In this document: piece by piece, positions 42,905 through 51,583 of the stretch
Layout of the letters: the number at the start of each line of letters is the position of its first letter
Position numbering within the stretch: position 1 is the stretch's first letter
Virus record (IMG/VR): IMGVR_UViG_3300047557_003310
Span: 1 to 64,000 of that record
Source of the DNA: a virus
Strand: one strand, 5' to 3'
Length of the DNA stretch: 64,000 nt
Notes under the pieces: model-generated
Told to the model about the DNA's origin: nothing
What the model saw: only the letters and a program-made list of their open reading frames with translations
Databases searched by the model: none
Translations under genes and position numbers: made by a program

Positions 42905-44584
42905 ATGGCAAGACTATTTGGTTTTTCTATTGAAGATTCGGAAAAACTATCACCTTCTGTGGTATCCCCCGTCCCACCTAATGATGAGGATGGGGTTGAC
43001 CATTATTTAACTAGTGGTTTTTTCGGATCATATGTAGACATTGAAGGTGTATATAGAACAGAATTTGATTTAATAAAAAGATATAGAGAAATGGCACTAC
43101 ATCCAGAAGTGGACAGTGCCATTGAAGATATTGTAAACGAAGCTATTGTATCAGATACTAACGACTCACCTATTCAAATTGAATTGTCAAATTTGAATGC
43201 TAGTGATGGAATAAAGCAAAGAATAAGAGAAGAATTTAAATATATACTTGAACTATTAGATTTCAATAAAAAAGCACACGAAATTTATAGAAATTGGTAT
43301 GTTGATGGGAGACTTTATTACCATAAAGTAATAGATCTAAAAAAACCCCAGGATGGAATTCAGGAGTTGAGATATATTGACTCCATGAAAATGAGATATG
43401 TAAGGCAAGAAAAAAAATCAAAAAAAGATCAAAATCAACCTAGAACTAGTGGGTTAGTTGGCGACGAAAACCCAATGAACTTTAAGTTCCCAGAGATAGA
43501 AGAATATTTTATATATGACCCTAAAAGTTCATATCCCATTGGAGCAAGTGCCGCTAATATGGGAATGGCATCTTCTGATAAAGGAGTTAAAATTGCAAAA
43601 GATGCTATAACTTATTGTACTTCTGGGCTAGTAGATAGAAATAAAGGAACTACACTTTCTTATTTAAATAAGGCAATAAAAGCTCTCAATCAATTGAGAA
43701 TGATTGAAGATTCATTGGTAATCTATAGATTATCTCGTGCACCGGAGCGTCGTATTTTTTACATTGATGTTGGCAATCTACCAAAAATAAAGGCAGAACA
43801 ATATCTTCGTGATGTCATGATGCGCTATAGGAATAAACTAGTGTACGATGCATCAACTGGCGAAATCAGAGATGATAAAAAGTTCATGAGTATGTTGGAA
43901 GATTTTTGGTTACCTCGTCGTGAAGGTGGCAGAGGAACTCAAATTGATACTTTACCTGGTGGACAAAATCTTGGAGAGATTACTGATATAAATTACTTCC
44001 AATCTAAATTATACAAAGCATTAAATGTTCCTTCATCTAGAATTGATGGTGAAGGTGGGTTCAATCTAGGTAGATCATCAGAAATCTTAAGAGACGAATT
44101 AAAATTTAGTAAATTTGTAGGAAGATTGAGAAAAAGATTTTCTAACATGTTCAGTGATATGTTAAGGACTCAACTAATTCTAAAAAATATAATTACTCCA
44201 GAAGATTGGGATTTAATGAGTGAGCACATACAATATGATTTCTTATATGACAATCATTTTGCGGAGCTAAAAGAGTCAGAATTAATGACAGATAGATTGA
44301 ATATGCTATCAATGGCTGAGCCATATATTGGAAAGTATTATTCTCAAGACTATGTGAGAAGAAATATATTGAGACAAACTGACCAAGAAATAGTAGAGCA
44401 GGATCAAATAATAAAGAAAGAAATAGAAGACGGAATTATTCCTGATCCAAATCAACCTGTTGATCCAGCTACTGGAATGCCTTTAGATGGAGGAGACAAT
44501 ATACAAGGAGAAATGGGAAAAGTTCCAATTGAACCACAAGCAAATGAAAAAGCAGTCGAACCACCAACTGGTGGTGAAATTTAA
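42905..44584 (+). CDS. 20: Portal protein gp20
   Basis: 559 aa (T4: 524). Portal signatures: FDLIKRYREMALHPEVDSAI EDIVNEAIV, YYHKVIDLKKPQDGIQELRY IDSMKMRYVR, then SYLNKAIKALNQLRMIEDSL VIYRLSRAPERRIFYIDVGN LPKIKAEQYL and FWLPRREGGRGTQIDTLPGG. The 12-subunit portal seats at the head vertex, binds gp17 and later the neck. The C-terminus is an acidic, proline-rich tail. Confidence 0.97.
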   Translation: MARLFGFSIEDSEKLSPSVVSPVPPNDEDGVDHYLTSGFFGSYVDIEGVYRTEFDLIKRYREMALHPEVDSAIEDIVNEAIVSDTNDSPIQIELSNLNASDGIKQRIREEFKYILELLDFNKKAHEIYRNWYVDGRLYYHKVIDLKKPQDGIQELRYIDSMKMRYVRQEKKSKKDQNQPRTSGLVGDENPMNFKFPEIEEYFIYDPKSSYPIGASAANMGMASSDKGVKIAKDAITYCTSGLVDRNKGTTLSYLNKAIKALNQLRMIEDSLVIYRLSRAPERRIFYIDVGNLPKIKAEQYLRDVMMRYRNKLVYDASTGEIRDDKKFMSMLEDFWLPRREGGRGTQIDTLPGGQNLGEITDINYFQSKLYKALNVPSSRIDGEGGFNLGRSSEILRDELKFSKFVGRLRKRFSNMFSDMLRTQLILKNIITPEDWDLMSEHIQYDFLYDNHFAELKESELMTDRLNMLSMAEPYIGKYYSQDYVRRNILRQTDQEIVEQDQIIKKEIEDGIIPDPNQPVDPATGMPLDGGDNIQGEMGKVPIEPQANEKAVEPPTGGEI

Positions 44585-44622
44585 TCTCTAAATAATTAAA
44601 AATATATTAAAATTTTAAAATT

Positions 44623-44772
44623 ATGGATGAACTAATGGACATGGTTGCTTCTGATGAATCACCTTCTCAGATCAGCGACAAAATAAAGGAATTACTATTT
44701 GCAAAATCAGCAGAAAAAATAGATTCATATAGACCACAAGTAGCTGCTTCTTTATTCGGAGAAAACGAATAA
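44623..44772 (+). CDS. 67: Small prohead core protein, gp67-like (49 aa)
   Basis: MDELMDMVASDESPSQISDK, then IKELLFAKSAEKIDSYRPQV and AASLFGENE. Cyanomyoviruses carry this short acidic helical protein between portal and protease genes, the position of T4 gene 67, whose product (80 aa) is a prohead core component. The assignment rests on position and character more than sequence identity. CTAAATAA 30 nt upstream may be a late promoter. Confidence 0.7.
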   Translation: MDELMDMVASDESPSQISDKIKELLFAKSAEKIDSYRPQVAASLFGENE

Positions 44773-44806
44773 TAATAAATAACTAAATCGAATCAAAAAC
44801 AAAATA

Positions 44807-45073
44807 ATGCAAAGAACTAAAATTCTTTCTGATATAGTAACAATTCCAACTACTGCTGGTACAGCATCTAGTATTTCTTCTGCAACTTGCGTTAGATTGC
44901 ACAATAATACTAGTGGAATAGTTACAGTAAGTATATCAACATCTGTTGGTGCTGGAACAACATATAGTTTTAGTATTCCTGGTAATTCCGTTGAATTCCT
45001 AGAGAAACTACCAACTGATGTAATTTATGCAACCTCTGGAATAAAAGTAAACAAAGTAGCATTTACAAACTAA
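44807..45073 (+). CDS. Conserved cyanophage protein between core and protease genes (88 aa)
   Basis: A small all-beta protein: TASSISSATCVRLHNNTSGI, VTVSISTSVGAGTTYSFSIP, then GNSVEFLEKLPTDVIYATSG. Such strand-rich proteins lie at this point in many cyanomyoviruses and could be head decoration or core proteins. T4 has gene 68 here, but the sequence is not gp68-like. It ends 4 nt before gp21. The function is not known. Confidence 0.68.
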   Translation: MQRTKILSDIVTIPTTAGTASSISSATCVRLHNNTSGIVTVSISTSVGAGTTYSFSIPGNSVEFLEKLPTDVIYATSGIKVNKVAFTN

Positions 45074-45077
45074 AGCT

Positions 45078-45722
45078 ATGAAACTAATCACGGAAGAAAT
45101 TTCTAAAGTAAAATTTATTACTGAGGAAAAAAATGGTAAAAAATCTCTCTACATAGAGGGAATTTTTTTACAAGCAGATATAAAAAATCGTAATGGTAGA
45201 TGTTACCCAATGGAAACTCTTTCCAGGGAAGTAACAAGATATAGTGACAATTATATCCAAAAAGGTAGAGCTTTAGGTGAATTAGGACACCCAGATGGAC
45301 CAACAGTAAATCTGGATAGAGTTTCACATATGATTACCTCTCTAAGAGAAGATGGTAATAATTTTATAGGAAAAGCTAAAATCTTAGATACCCCAATGGG
45401 TAAAATTGCTTCTTCACTTATATCGGAAGGAGTAAAATTGGGAGTTTCTTCTCGTGGAATTGGATCACTAGTTGAAAGAAATGGAGTTCGTTATGTTTCA
45501 GATGACTTTATGTTAGCAACTGCTGCTGATATAGTTGCTGATCCATCTGCTCCAGATGCATTTGTAAACGGAATTATGGAAGGCGTTGAATGGATATACG
45601 ATGTATCAAGGAATTCTTGGTTATTAGAAAACACTAAGAAAAAGATAAATCATCTAGTTGACACTAGACAACTAGATGAAAGAAAAATTGAATTATTTGA
45701 TCAATTTTTAAATTCTTTGTAA
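45078..45722 (+). CDS. 21: Prohead protease gp21
   Basis: 214 aa (T4: 212). Serine protease of the herpesvirus-assemblin type: YIEGIFLQADIKNRNGRCYP, catalytic His in GRALGELGHPDGPTVNLDRV (H71), and catalytic Ser in VKLGVSSRGIGSL (S124/S125). It forms part of the prohead core and, once assembled, cleaves scaffold and capsid proteins, then itself. Confidence 0.96.
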   Translation: MKLITEEISKVKFITEEKNGKKSLYIEGIFLQADIKNRNGRCYPMETLSREVTRYSDNYIQKGRALGELGHPDGPTVNLDRVSHMITSLREDGNNFIGKAKILDTPMGKIASSLISEGVKLGVSSRGIGSLVERNGVRYVSDDFMLATAADIVADPSAPDAFVNGIMEGVEWIYDVSRNSWLLENTKKKINHLVDTRQLDERKIELFDQFLNSL

Positions 45723-45732
45723 TTTCATAAAT

Positions 45733-45740
45733 TATAAATA
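45733..45740 (+). promoter_or_regulatory. Late promoter before gp22
   Basis: TATAAATA, a perfect T4 late -10 box, 39 nt before the gp22 start. A dedicated late promoter fits the high demand for scaffold and capsid protein. Confidence 0.75.
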
Positions 45741-45778
45741 AATATAGATTTAATAAAAAGGTAAATCGGAGAGTTCAA

Positions 45779-46963
45779 ATGTCTCGTGGAAAAAACTTAC
45801 AAGAAATGGAAGTAGGCACAAAGCAATCCAAATCTGCTGTAAATGCAAGTGCTAAACCAGCAGAGCCAATGCCACATCTAACCACAGGTATTCCTGATGG
45901 CCAAAGTGCAACTGGATGGGAAGACCTTGGTGGTCCTACACCAGAAAACTATAAATCAGATGATGACTCAGCTAAGATCAAAGACCCAGCTGCTACACTC
46001 AAGAGTGTAAGTGATGTAGTAAATGCAAAGGCACATGCAGCTGATGCCATGCAAAAAATGGCTATGAAAGAAGAAGCTGATGAGGAAGATGAAGATATTC
46101 TAGATGAATCAGAAGATCTAGAAGAAGTAGAAGAAATTAATGAAGAAGATGAATCTGACGAAGAAGAGTCAGATGAAGGTGAGGACGAAGAAGAGGAAGA
46201 AGAGGAAGAAGAGCTAGAAGAAGAATTTGATGTAGAGGAAGACGTTCAAGCTCTCGTTGAGGGCGAAGAACTCTCAGAAGAATTTAAAGATAAAGCAAAG
46301 CTAATTTTTGAATCTGCACTTCGTTCTAAAGTAAATGAAATTCGTGTTGCTCTAGAAGAGCAATATGAGGAAGCATATGAGCAAAGACTCTGCGAAGAAG
46401 TAGAGTTGATGAAGGAAACTCTAGAGGATCGTATTGATTCATATCTAGAGTATGTTGCTGATGAGTGGATGCAAGAGAATACTCTTGCAATTGAATATGG
46501 AATTAAAGAGCAACTAAGTGAATCATTCTTGACTAACCTCAAGAATCTTTTTGAAGATCATTATGTACAACTCCCTGAAGAAAAATATGATGTACTTGAG
46601 AATATGGTAGAAAAACTTGATGAAATGGAGACAAAACTCAACGAGCAGATTGAAAGAAATATTCAACTCAACAAGCGTCTCTCAGAGTCGGTTGCTGATA
46701 GAATCTTTGATGAAGTATCTGGTGGTCTAGCTACTACTCAGAAAGAAAAGCTCGCTTCACTTGCCGAAAGTGTTGAGTTTGAAAGTGAAGTAAAATATCG
46801 TGAAAAATTGGAGACTTTAAAGGAATCATATTTTCCAACAAAATCAACATCTCCAGTAGCTCAACCTGAAACTCTTTCAGAAGGAGTAGTTTCATTGACT
46901 GAAGATTATTCTCCTTCAATGAACACTTATATGAAAGCCCTTTCTATGTTGGCCAAAAACTGA
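45779..46963 (+). CDS. 22: Prohead scaffold gp22
   Basis: 394 aa (T4: 269). Recognised by position between protease and capsid genes and by composition: an N-terminal low-complexity region, an extreme Glu/Asp stretch (about residues 99-160, with runs of six to eight E), and then long helices (SEEFKDKAKLIFESALRSKV, NEIRVALEEQYEEAYEQRLC, ENMVEKLDEMETKLNEQIER), as in T4-type scaffolds. The C-terminus FPTKSTSPVAQPETLSEGVV is probably processed by gp21. Codons end in C/G more often than in the upstream tail genes. Confidence 0.93.
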   Translation: MSRGKNLQEMEVGTKQSKSAVNASAKPAEPMPHLTTGIPDGQSATGWEDLGGPTPENYKSDDDSAKIKDPAATLKSVSDVVNAKAHAADAMQKMAMKEEADEEDEDILDESEDLEEVEEINEEDESDEEESDEGEDEEEEEEEEELEEEFDVEEDVQALVEGEELSEEFKDKAKLIFESALRSKVNEIRVALEEQYEEAYEQRLCEEVELMKETLEDRIDSYLEYVADEWMQENTLAIEYGIKEQLSESFLTNLKNLFEDHYVQLPEEKYDVLENMVEKLDEMETKLNEQIERNIQLNKRLSESVADRIFDEVSGGLATTQKEKLASLAESVEFESEVKYREKLETLKESYFPTKSTSPVAQPETLSEGVVSLTEDYSPSMNTYMKALSMLAKN

Positions 46964-47016
46964 TTTTAATATTAAATCAAACAAAAACAAACACATTTTT
47001 TAAGAGGTAAACGCAA

Positions 47017-48450
47017 ATGTTCCAATCCGAGCATCTGCAAGAAAAGTGGGCACCGCTTCTCAACTATGATGGTCTTGATCCAATCAAAGATTCTCATCGT
47101 AAAGCAGTAACCGCTGTCTTGCTCGAAAACCAAGAAAAATTCCTTAGAGAAGAACAAGCTTTCTCTAGTGGTGTACTAATGGAGTCACCAACCAACTCAG
47201 GCAATGCTCCTGGTGGTTATGGCGCTTACAGTAGTGTCGGTAGTGGCGCTGCTGCTGGTGGTCCTGTTGCTGGTTTCGATCCAGTTCTAATCAGCTTGAT
47301 TCGTCGTTCAATGCCCAACTTGGTGGCATACGATCTCGCTGGTGTTCAACCAATGACCGGTCCTACCGGACTTATCTTCGCAATGCGCTCTCGTTATAAT
47401 TCCCAAACTGGTGATGAAGCATTCTACAACGAAGTAAATACAGCCTTCTCTGGAACCAACGCAAATAGAAGTGCTACCAATGCTACCGATGCCGTTGCTG
47501 GTATGGGTACTACTGGTGGAACACAAACTGGTAGCAATCCTGGCATTCTAAATCCAGTTGGTACTGCTTCTTCACTTGGCTACAATGTAGGTCAAGGTAT
47601 GAAGACTGGTGACGCAGAAGGTCTAGGTTCAGGCGATTCTGGAACAGGTCAGTTCAACGAAATGGCCTTCTCAATTGAGAAGATTCTTGTTGAAGCAAAG
47701 TCAAGAGCACTAAAGGCCGAGTATAGCTTAGAGCTAGCACAAGACCTCAAGGCAATCCACGGTCTGAATGCTGAAGCGGAATTAGCAAATATTCTCTCAA
47801 CCGAGATTCTTGCTGAAATCAACCGCGAAGTAATCAGAACCATCTATAAGGTTGCTGAGCAAGGTGCTGCCACTAATACAGCAACTGCTGGTGTATTCGA
47901 CCTAGACATCGACTCCAATGGCCGTTGGTCAGTTGAGAAGTTCAAGGGTCTACTATTCCAAATCGAGCGTGATGCAAACGCAATTGCAATCAGAACTCGT
48001 AGAGGAAAGGGTAATGTAATCATGTGTTCATCTGATGTTGCATCAGCTCTAACCATGGCTGGCGTACTCGATTACACTCCTGCCCTAAATGCTAACCTAA
48101 ACGTAGATGACACCGGCAACACTTTTGCTGGCGTTCTAATGGGTAAGTATCGCGTATATATCGATCCTTATTCTGGTGGAACCAATCCTGGTGCTGATGG
48201 TGGTCAGTACTATGTTGTTGGTTATAAGGGAACCTCACCTTATGATGCAGGTCTCTTCTATTGTCCTTATGTTCCTCTCCAAATGGTTCGTGCCGTTGGT
48301 GAGAACACCTTCCAGCCTAAGATCGGCTTTAAGACTCGCTACGGAATGGTAGCAAATCCATTTGCCGAAGGTGCAGAAAAGGGTCTCGGTGCGCTAACCA
48401 TCAACGCAAACCGCTACTACAGAAGAGTACAGGTCAAAAACCTAATGTGA
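47017..48450 (+). CDS. 23: Major capsid protein gp23
   Basis: 477 aa (T4: 521). HK97-fold capsid protein with the T4 signatures LINYDGLDPIKDSHRKAVTA-like LLNYDGLDPIKDSHRKAVTA, VLLENQEKFLREE, RRSMPNLVAYDLAGVQPMTG PTGLIFAMRSRY, then FSIEKILVEAKSRALKAEYS LELAQDLKAIHGLNAEAELA and the C-terminal ENTFQPKIGFKTRYGMVANP. The N-terminal 60 residues are the likely propeptide removed by gp21. AAGAGGTAA precedes the ATG. Codon use is strongly biased to C-ending codons, unlike the A+T-rich tail genes, as expected for the most abundant virion protein. Confidence 0.98.
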   Translation: MFQSEHLQEKWAPLLNYDGLDPIKDSHRKAVTAVLLENQEKFLREEQAFSSGVLMESPTNSGNAPGGYGAYSSVGSGAAAGGPVAGFDPVLISLIRRSMPNLVAYDLAGVQPMTGPTGLIFAMRSRYNSQTGDEAFYNEVNTAFSGTNANRSATNATDAVAGMGTTGGTQTGSNPGILNPVGTASSLGYNVGQGMKTGDAEGLGSGDSGTGQFNEMAFSIEKILVEAKSRALKAEYSLELAQDLKAIHGLNAEAELANILSTEILAEINREVIRTIYKVAEQGAATNTATAGVFDLDIDSNGRWSVEKFKGLLFQIERDANAIAIRTRRGKGNVIMCSSDVASALTMAGVLDYTPALNANLNVDDTGNTFAGVLMGKYRVYIDPYSGGTNPGADGGQYYVVGYKGTSPYDAGLFYCPYVPLQMVRAVGENTFQPKIGFKTRYGMVANPFAEGAEKGLGALTINANRYYRRVQVKNLM

Positions 48451-48472
48451 TTTAGATATAAAAAATATCTCC

Positions 48473-48500
48473 AAAGGGGACCGAAAGGTCCTCTTTTTTT
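48473..48500 (+). terminator. Intrinsic terminator after gp23
   Basis: AAAGGGGACC, loop GAAA, GGTCCTCTTT (10 bp with one G-U), running into seven T. It ends the head operon. Confidence 0.9.
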
Positions 48501-48505
48501 ATGTC

Positions 48506-48513
48506 TATAAATA
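48506..48513 (+). promoter_or_regulatory. Late promoter after the gp23 terminator
   Basis: TATAAATA, perfect T4 late box, 6 nt after the terminator T run and only 10 nt upstream of the next ATG. With start of transcription about 6-7 nt past the box the mRNA would be almost leaderless. Confidence 0.65.
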
Positions 48514-48522
48514 GTTCAAAAA

Positions 48523-49095
48523 ATGACCGGAAACGCATACAGTAACCAAATACAAAATAGAAATTTTTTACTGCCAACGCAGTTTAAATTTACTATAACT
48601 AGATCTCCAAAAGTTGCATTTTTTTCCAATACAGCAAATATACCGGCATTAAGTCTGGGTATAGCAAATCAACCAAGTTATTTGAGAGACATTCCACAAC
48701 CAGGAGATAAAATAAAATTTGAAGACTTTAATCTTCGTTTTATGGTCGATGAAAGTTTAGAAAATTATATGGAAATACAAAATTGGATTAGAGGTTTAGG
48801 TTATCCGGAGTCTTTGGATCAAATATATATATTACAAAGACAAAATCAAAAAGTAGAAACAAATATAAATTCAGAACTAAATTTGTATTCAGATGGAACG
48901 TTACAAGTTTTAACTAGCAATCAAAGACCAAACTTCCAAGTAAAATTTTATGATTTATTTCCATATGATTTGACTACACTATTATTTGATGCCACCGATA
49001 ATGATGCAGAATTCTTTACGGCAGAAGTAAAATTTAAGTATACTTACTATGAAATAACTGATAACAAAGGAAATCCTCTTTATGAATATCAATGA
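48523..49095 (+). CDS. 3: Tail tube-like protein, gp3 position
   Basis: 190 aa. Contains NFLLPTQFKFTITRSPKVAF, FSNTANIPALSLGIANQPSY, a loop DIPQPGDKIKFEDFNLRFMV, DESLENYMEIQNWIRGLGYP and a C-terminal TAEVKFKYTYYEI: the fold pattern of tail tube and tube-cap proteins. Cyanomyoviruses have a gene annotated as gp3 (tail completion) directly after gp23 and before uvsY, which this matches in place and length (T4 gp3: 176 aa). It overlaps uvsY by 14 nt. A gp54-like tube initiator is an alternative. Confidence 0.72.
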   Translation: MTGNAYSNQIQNRNFLLPTQFKFTITRSPKVAFFSNTANIPALSLGIANQPSYLRDIPQPGDKIKFEDFNLRFMVDESLENYMEIQNWIRGLGYPESLDQIYILQRQNQKVETNINSELNLYSDGTLQVLTSNQRPNFQVKFYDLFPYDLTTLLFDATDNDAEFFTAEVKFKYTYYEITDNKGNPLYEYQ

Positions 49096-49510
49096 AATAC
49101 AAAGCATGTGGGATCAAGATTCTAAAATAGATATAGACAATTTACATGTAGAATCTTTAAATATACCAAAATTGCACTCAAAATATTACGAGCTCTTTAA
49201 TAATATACTTCTATTAAAGAAAAAAGCGCAAGAAGAAAAGAATAAAATAAAGCACAAAAAATACGAGTATTATACCGGCAAAGCAAATCCAGAGGAATAC
49301 CAAGAGTCATATCAAAAAAGAATAAGAGACAAAGAACATTTAAATAGCTGCCTAAGTGCAGATGAAGATATTTCAAAAGTATCTTTAAAGATAGAATACT
49401 ATGATGCAATGTTGAATTATCTTAGTGATATTTTAAAAATGATTCATAGTAGAACATATCAAATAAAAAATTCAATTGAGTACCAAAAATATATTTCTGG
49501 ATATGGCTGA
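49082..49510 (+). CDS. uvsY: Recombination mediator UvsY
   Basis: 142 aa (T4: 137). Matches UvsY: MNINEIQSMWDQDSKIDIDN, LHSKYYELFNNILLLKKKAQ, HKKYEYYTGKANPEEYQESY, then LSADEDISKVSLKIEYYDAM and SRTYQIKNSIEYQKYISGYG (T4: LSADKDVLKVDTSLQYW...IKSRGFAIKH). UvsY loads UvsX recombinase onto gp32-covered single-stranded DNA. It overlaps gp3 upstream and uvsW downstream (8 nt). Confidence 0.92.
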   Translation: MNINEIQSMWDQDSKIDIDNLHVESLNIPKLHSKYYELFNNILLLKKKAQEEKNKIKHKKYEYYTGKANPEEYQESYQKRIRDKEHLNSCLSADEDISKVSLKIEYYDAMLNYLSDILKMIHSRTYQIKNSIEYQKYISGYG

Positions 49511-50978
49511 TGTTACTATTTTAAAAAAAAATGAAGTTTTTATAAAATTACAGTGTGAACCACATGTTTTATATGAACTTCAACCATATTTCACTTTTGA
49601 AGTTGAAAGCGCAAAATTTATGCCACAGTTTAGAAAAACTGGTTGGGACGGAACTATACACTTATTATCAATATCAACTGGTGAAATATATGCTGGATTA
49701 TTAGACAAAGTAATATCTAAAATAAAATCTCTAGGATATACATATGAATTCCAAGAAAATAAGTATTATGGACTTCCATTTGAAATAAATGATGAAATAA
49801 CTTTAGATGGTGTAAAAGGATACATGTCTGCAATATGTTTTTTTACACCATATGATTATCAAATAAATGCTGTATATGAATGTCTAAGATTCAATAGAAA
49901 AACAATTATATCTCCAACTGCATCTGGAAAATCATTGATAATATATTCGATTTCTAGATACTATGCTAGCAAAGGGCTAAAAATATTAATAATATTTCCA
50001 ACTACATCATTAATTCACCAAATGTCAAAAGACTTCAATGAATATGGTTGGGAATCAGAAAAATATTGTCATATGATATATTCTGGAAAAGAAAAAAATA
50101 ATAACTTGCCAATTACATTATCTACATGGCAATCCATATACAAAATGGAAAAATCTTTTTTCGAAAAGTTTGATTGTGTGATAGTTGATGAAGGTCATCA
50201 GGCAAAATCTAAGTCCTTAATTGATATCATGAAAAAATGCCATCATGCAAAATATAGATTTGCCTTTACTGGTACATTATCTAATGGGGGAAAGGATTCC
50301 CAAACGCATGAATGGGTGATTTCTGGATTATTTGGACCAACATATAAAACAATCAATACTAAAGAGATGATAGATAAAGGTAGAGCATCTCAGTTGGATA
50401 TACATTGTTTGGTTTTAAAACATTCTCCACAAAAATTTGATCAGTATGAAGATGAAATTCAATTTATAATTGGCAACGAAAAAAGAAATAATTTTATTAA
50501 AAATTTAGCATTAGATTTAAAAGGAAATAGTTTAATTTTATTTGCCAGGGTCGAATCACATGGAGAACCTTTATATCAATTGATAAATAATCACAGTGAA
50601 AAAAATAGAAAAGTATTTTTTGTTCATGGCGGTGTCGATGTGAATGACAGAGAAGAAGTAAGAGAAATTACTGAAAGAGAAAATAATGCGATTATAGTTG
50701 CAAGTTATGGAGTTTTTAGTACTGGAATTTCTATTAGAAATTTACACAATATAATATTTGCATCTCCAAGTAAATCTAGAATTAGAAATCTACAAAGTAT
50801 TGGAAGAGTATTAAGAAAAGGGAACAATAAAGACAGAGCTACATTATATGATATATCAGATGATTGTACTTTTAATGGAAAGAAAAACTACACTCTAAAT
50901 CATTTTATAGAGAGAGTCAAGCTATATAACCAAGAAGAATTTAATTATGAAATTATACCCATAAATTTAAAAGAATAA
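49503..50978 (+). CDS. uvsW: DNA/RNA helicase UvsW
   Basis: 491 aa from ATG 49503 (T4: 503). Superfamily 2 helicase: N-terminal UvsW domain (FTFEVESAKFMPQFRKTGWD GTIHLL), Walker A SPTASGKS at 137-144, DEGH box at 229-232, FTGTLSNG motif III, and C-terminal IGRVLRKGNNKDRATLYDIS motif VI. It unwinds branched DNA and R-loops and helps shift T4 from origin- to recombination-dependent replication. The start overlaps the uvsY stop; an earlier TTG in frame lies inside uvsY. Confidence 0.95.
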   Translation: MADVTILKKNEVFIKLQCEPHVLYELQPYFTFEVESAKFMPQFRKTGWDGTIHLLSISTGEIYAGLLDKVISKIKSLGYTYEFQENKYYGLPFEINDEITLDGVKGYMSAICFFTPYDYQINAVYECLRFNRKTIISPTASGKSLIIYSISRYYASKGLKILIIFPTTSLIHQMSKDFNEYGWESEKYCHMIYSGKEKNNNLPITLSTWQSIYKMEKSFFEKFDCVIVDEGHQAKSKSLIDIMKKCHHAKYRFAFTGTLSNGGKDSQTHEWVISGLFGPTYKTINTKEMIDKGRASQLDIHCLVLKHSPQKFDQYEDEIQFIIGNEKRNNFIKNLALDLKGNSLILFARVESHGEPLYQLINNHSEKNRKVFFVHGGVDVNDREEVREITERENNAIIVASYGVFSTGISIRNLHNIIFASPSKSRIRNLQSIGRVLRKGNNKDRATLYDISDDCTFNGKKNYTLNHFIERVKLYNQEEFNYEIIPINLKE

Positions 50979-51382
50979 TGGAAGAGGATTTTTATGCTAG
51001 TATAAAATTAATCAGTGGAGAAGAGTTATTTGCGAAAGTAATTCCATCCCAAGAAAATAAAAAATCTATTTTGATAGTTTCTGATCCTGTAATTTTAACA
51101 GAAGTAAAGACGAGAGGCGGAATCGCGTATAAGATAGAACAATGGATGAAAACCTCAGATGATGATATATTTGTAATTGATATGAAAAATATAATTACAA
51201 TTAGTGAAACCTTTGATATCGATATGATTACAATGCATCAAAAATTTGTTAGACATAAACAATATGAAAAACAAAATTCAGAATTTGGTATTAATTATTT
51301 TAAAATAACAAAAGAAATGGGATATATTTCTAATGTAGATGAAGCTAAAAAGATATTAGAAAAAATATTTAATAATTTATAA
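50978..51382 (+). CDS. Conserved cyanophage protein, Sm/Hfq-like strand pattern (134 aa)
   Basis: The ATG shares its A with the uvsW stop (TAATG). The first 75 residues (ASIKLISGEELFAKVIPSQE, SILIVSDPVILTE, IEQWMKTSDDDIFVIDMKNI ITISE) form a strand pattern like the Sm/Hfq fold; the remainder is helical. The same pattern is found in the 98-aa protein before gp43. Found next to uvsW in other cyanomyoviruses; RNA binding is a guess. Confidence 0.7.
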   Translation: MEEDFYASIKLISGEELFAKVIPSQENKKSILIVSDPVILTEVKTRGGIAYKIEQWMKTSDDDIFVIDMKNIITISETFDIDMITMHQKFVRHKQYEKQNSEFGINYFKITKEMGYISNVDEAKKILEKIFNNL

Positions 51383-51385
51383 ATT

Positions 51386-51420
51386 GTTTTTCCTTCGGAA
51401 AAACATTCTCTAAAGAGAAT
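51386..51420 (+). terminator. Tandem hairpins after the uvsW operon
   Basis: GTTTTTCC-TTC-GGAAAAAC (8 bp perfect, 51386-51404) is followed directly by ATTCTC-TAAA-GAGAAT (51405-51420). There is no clean U tract after either; probably a 3'-end processing or stabilising structure that also terminates. Confidence 0.6.
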
Positions 51421-51527
51421 ATATTCTTTATTGTTATTAATAATTAATAAAGACTAATTATTCATCAAAGCCGACAAAGCAGATCCTACTCACTTTTTCT
51501 TACTTTGTCAAGTCCCCTATTTAGGTA

Positions 51528-51556
51528 TTGCCTTTTATATGATCGTATGTTATAAT
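51528..51556 (+). promoter_or_regulatory. Sigma-70-like promoter for gp55
   Basis: TTGCCT at 51528-51533, 17-nt spacer, TGT-TATAAT with TATAAT at 51551-51556 (extended -10). About 27 nt from the -10 to the gp55 ATG. It makes the late sigma factor an early/middle gene read by host polymerase. Confidence 0.75.
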
Positions 51557-51583
51557 TTCTATACATATTATTTGTAAGTATCC

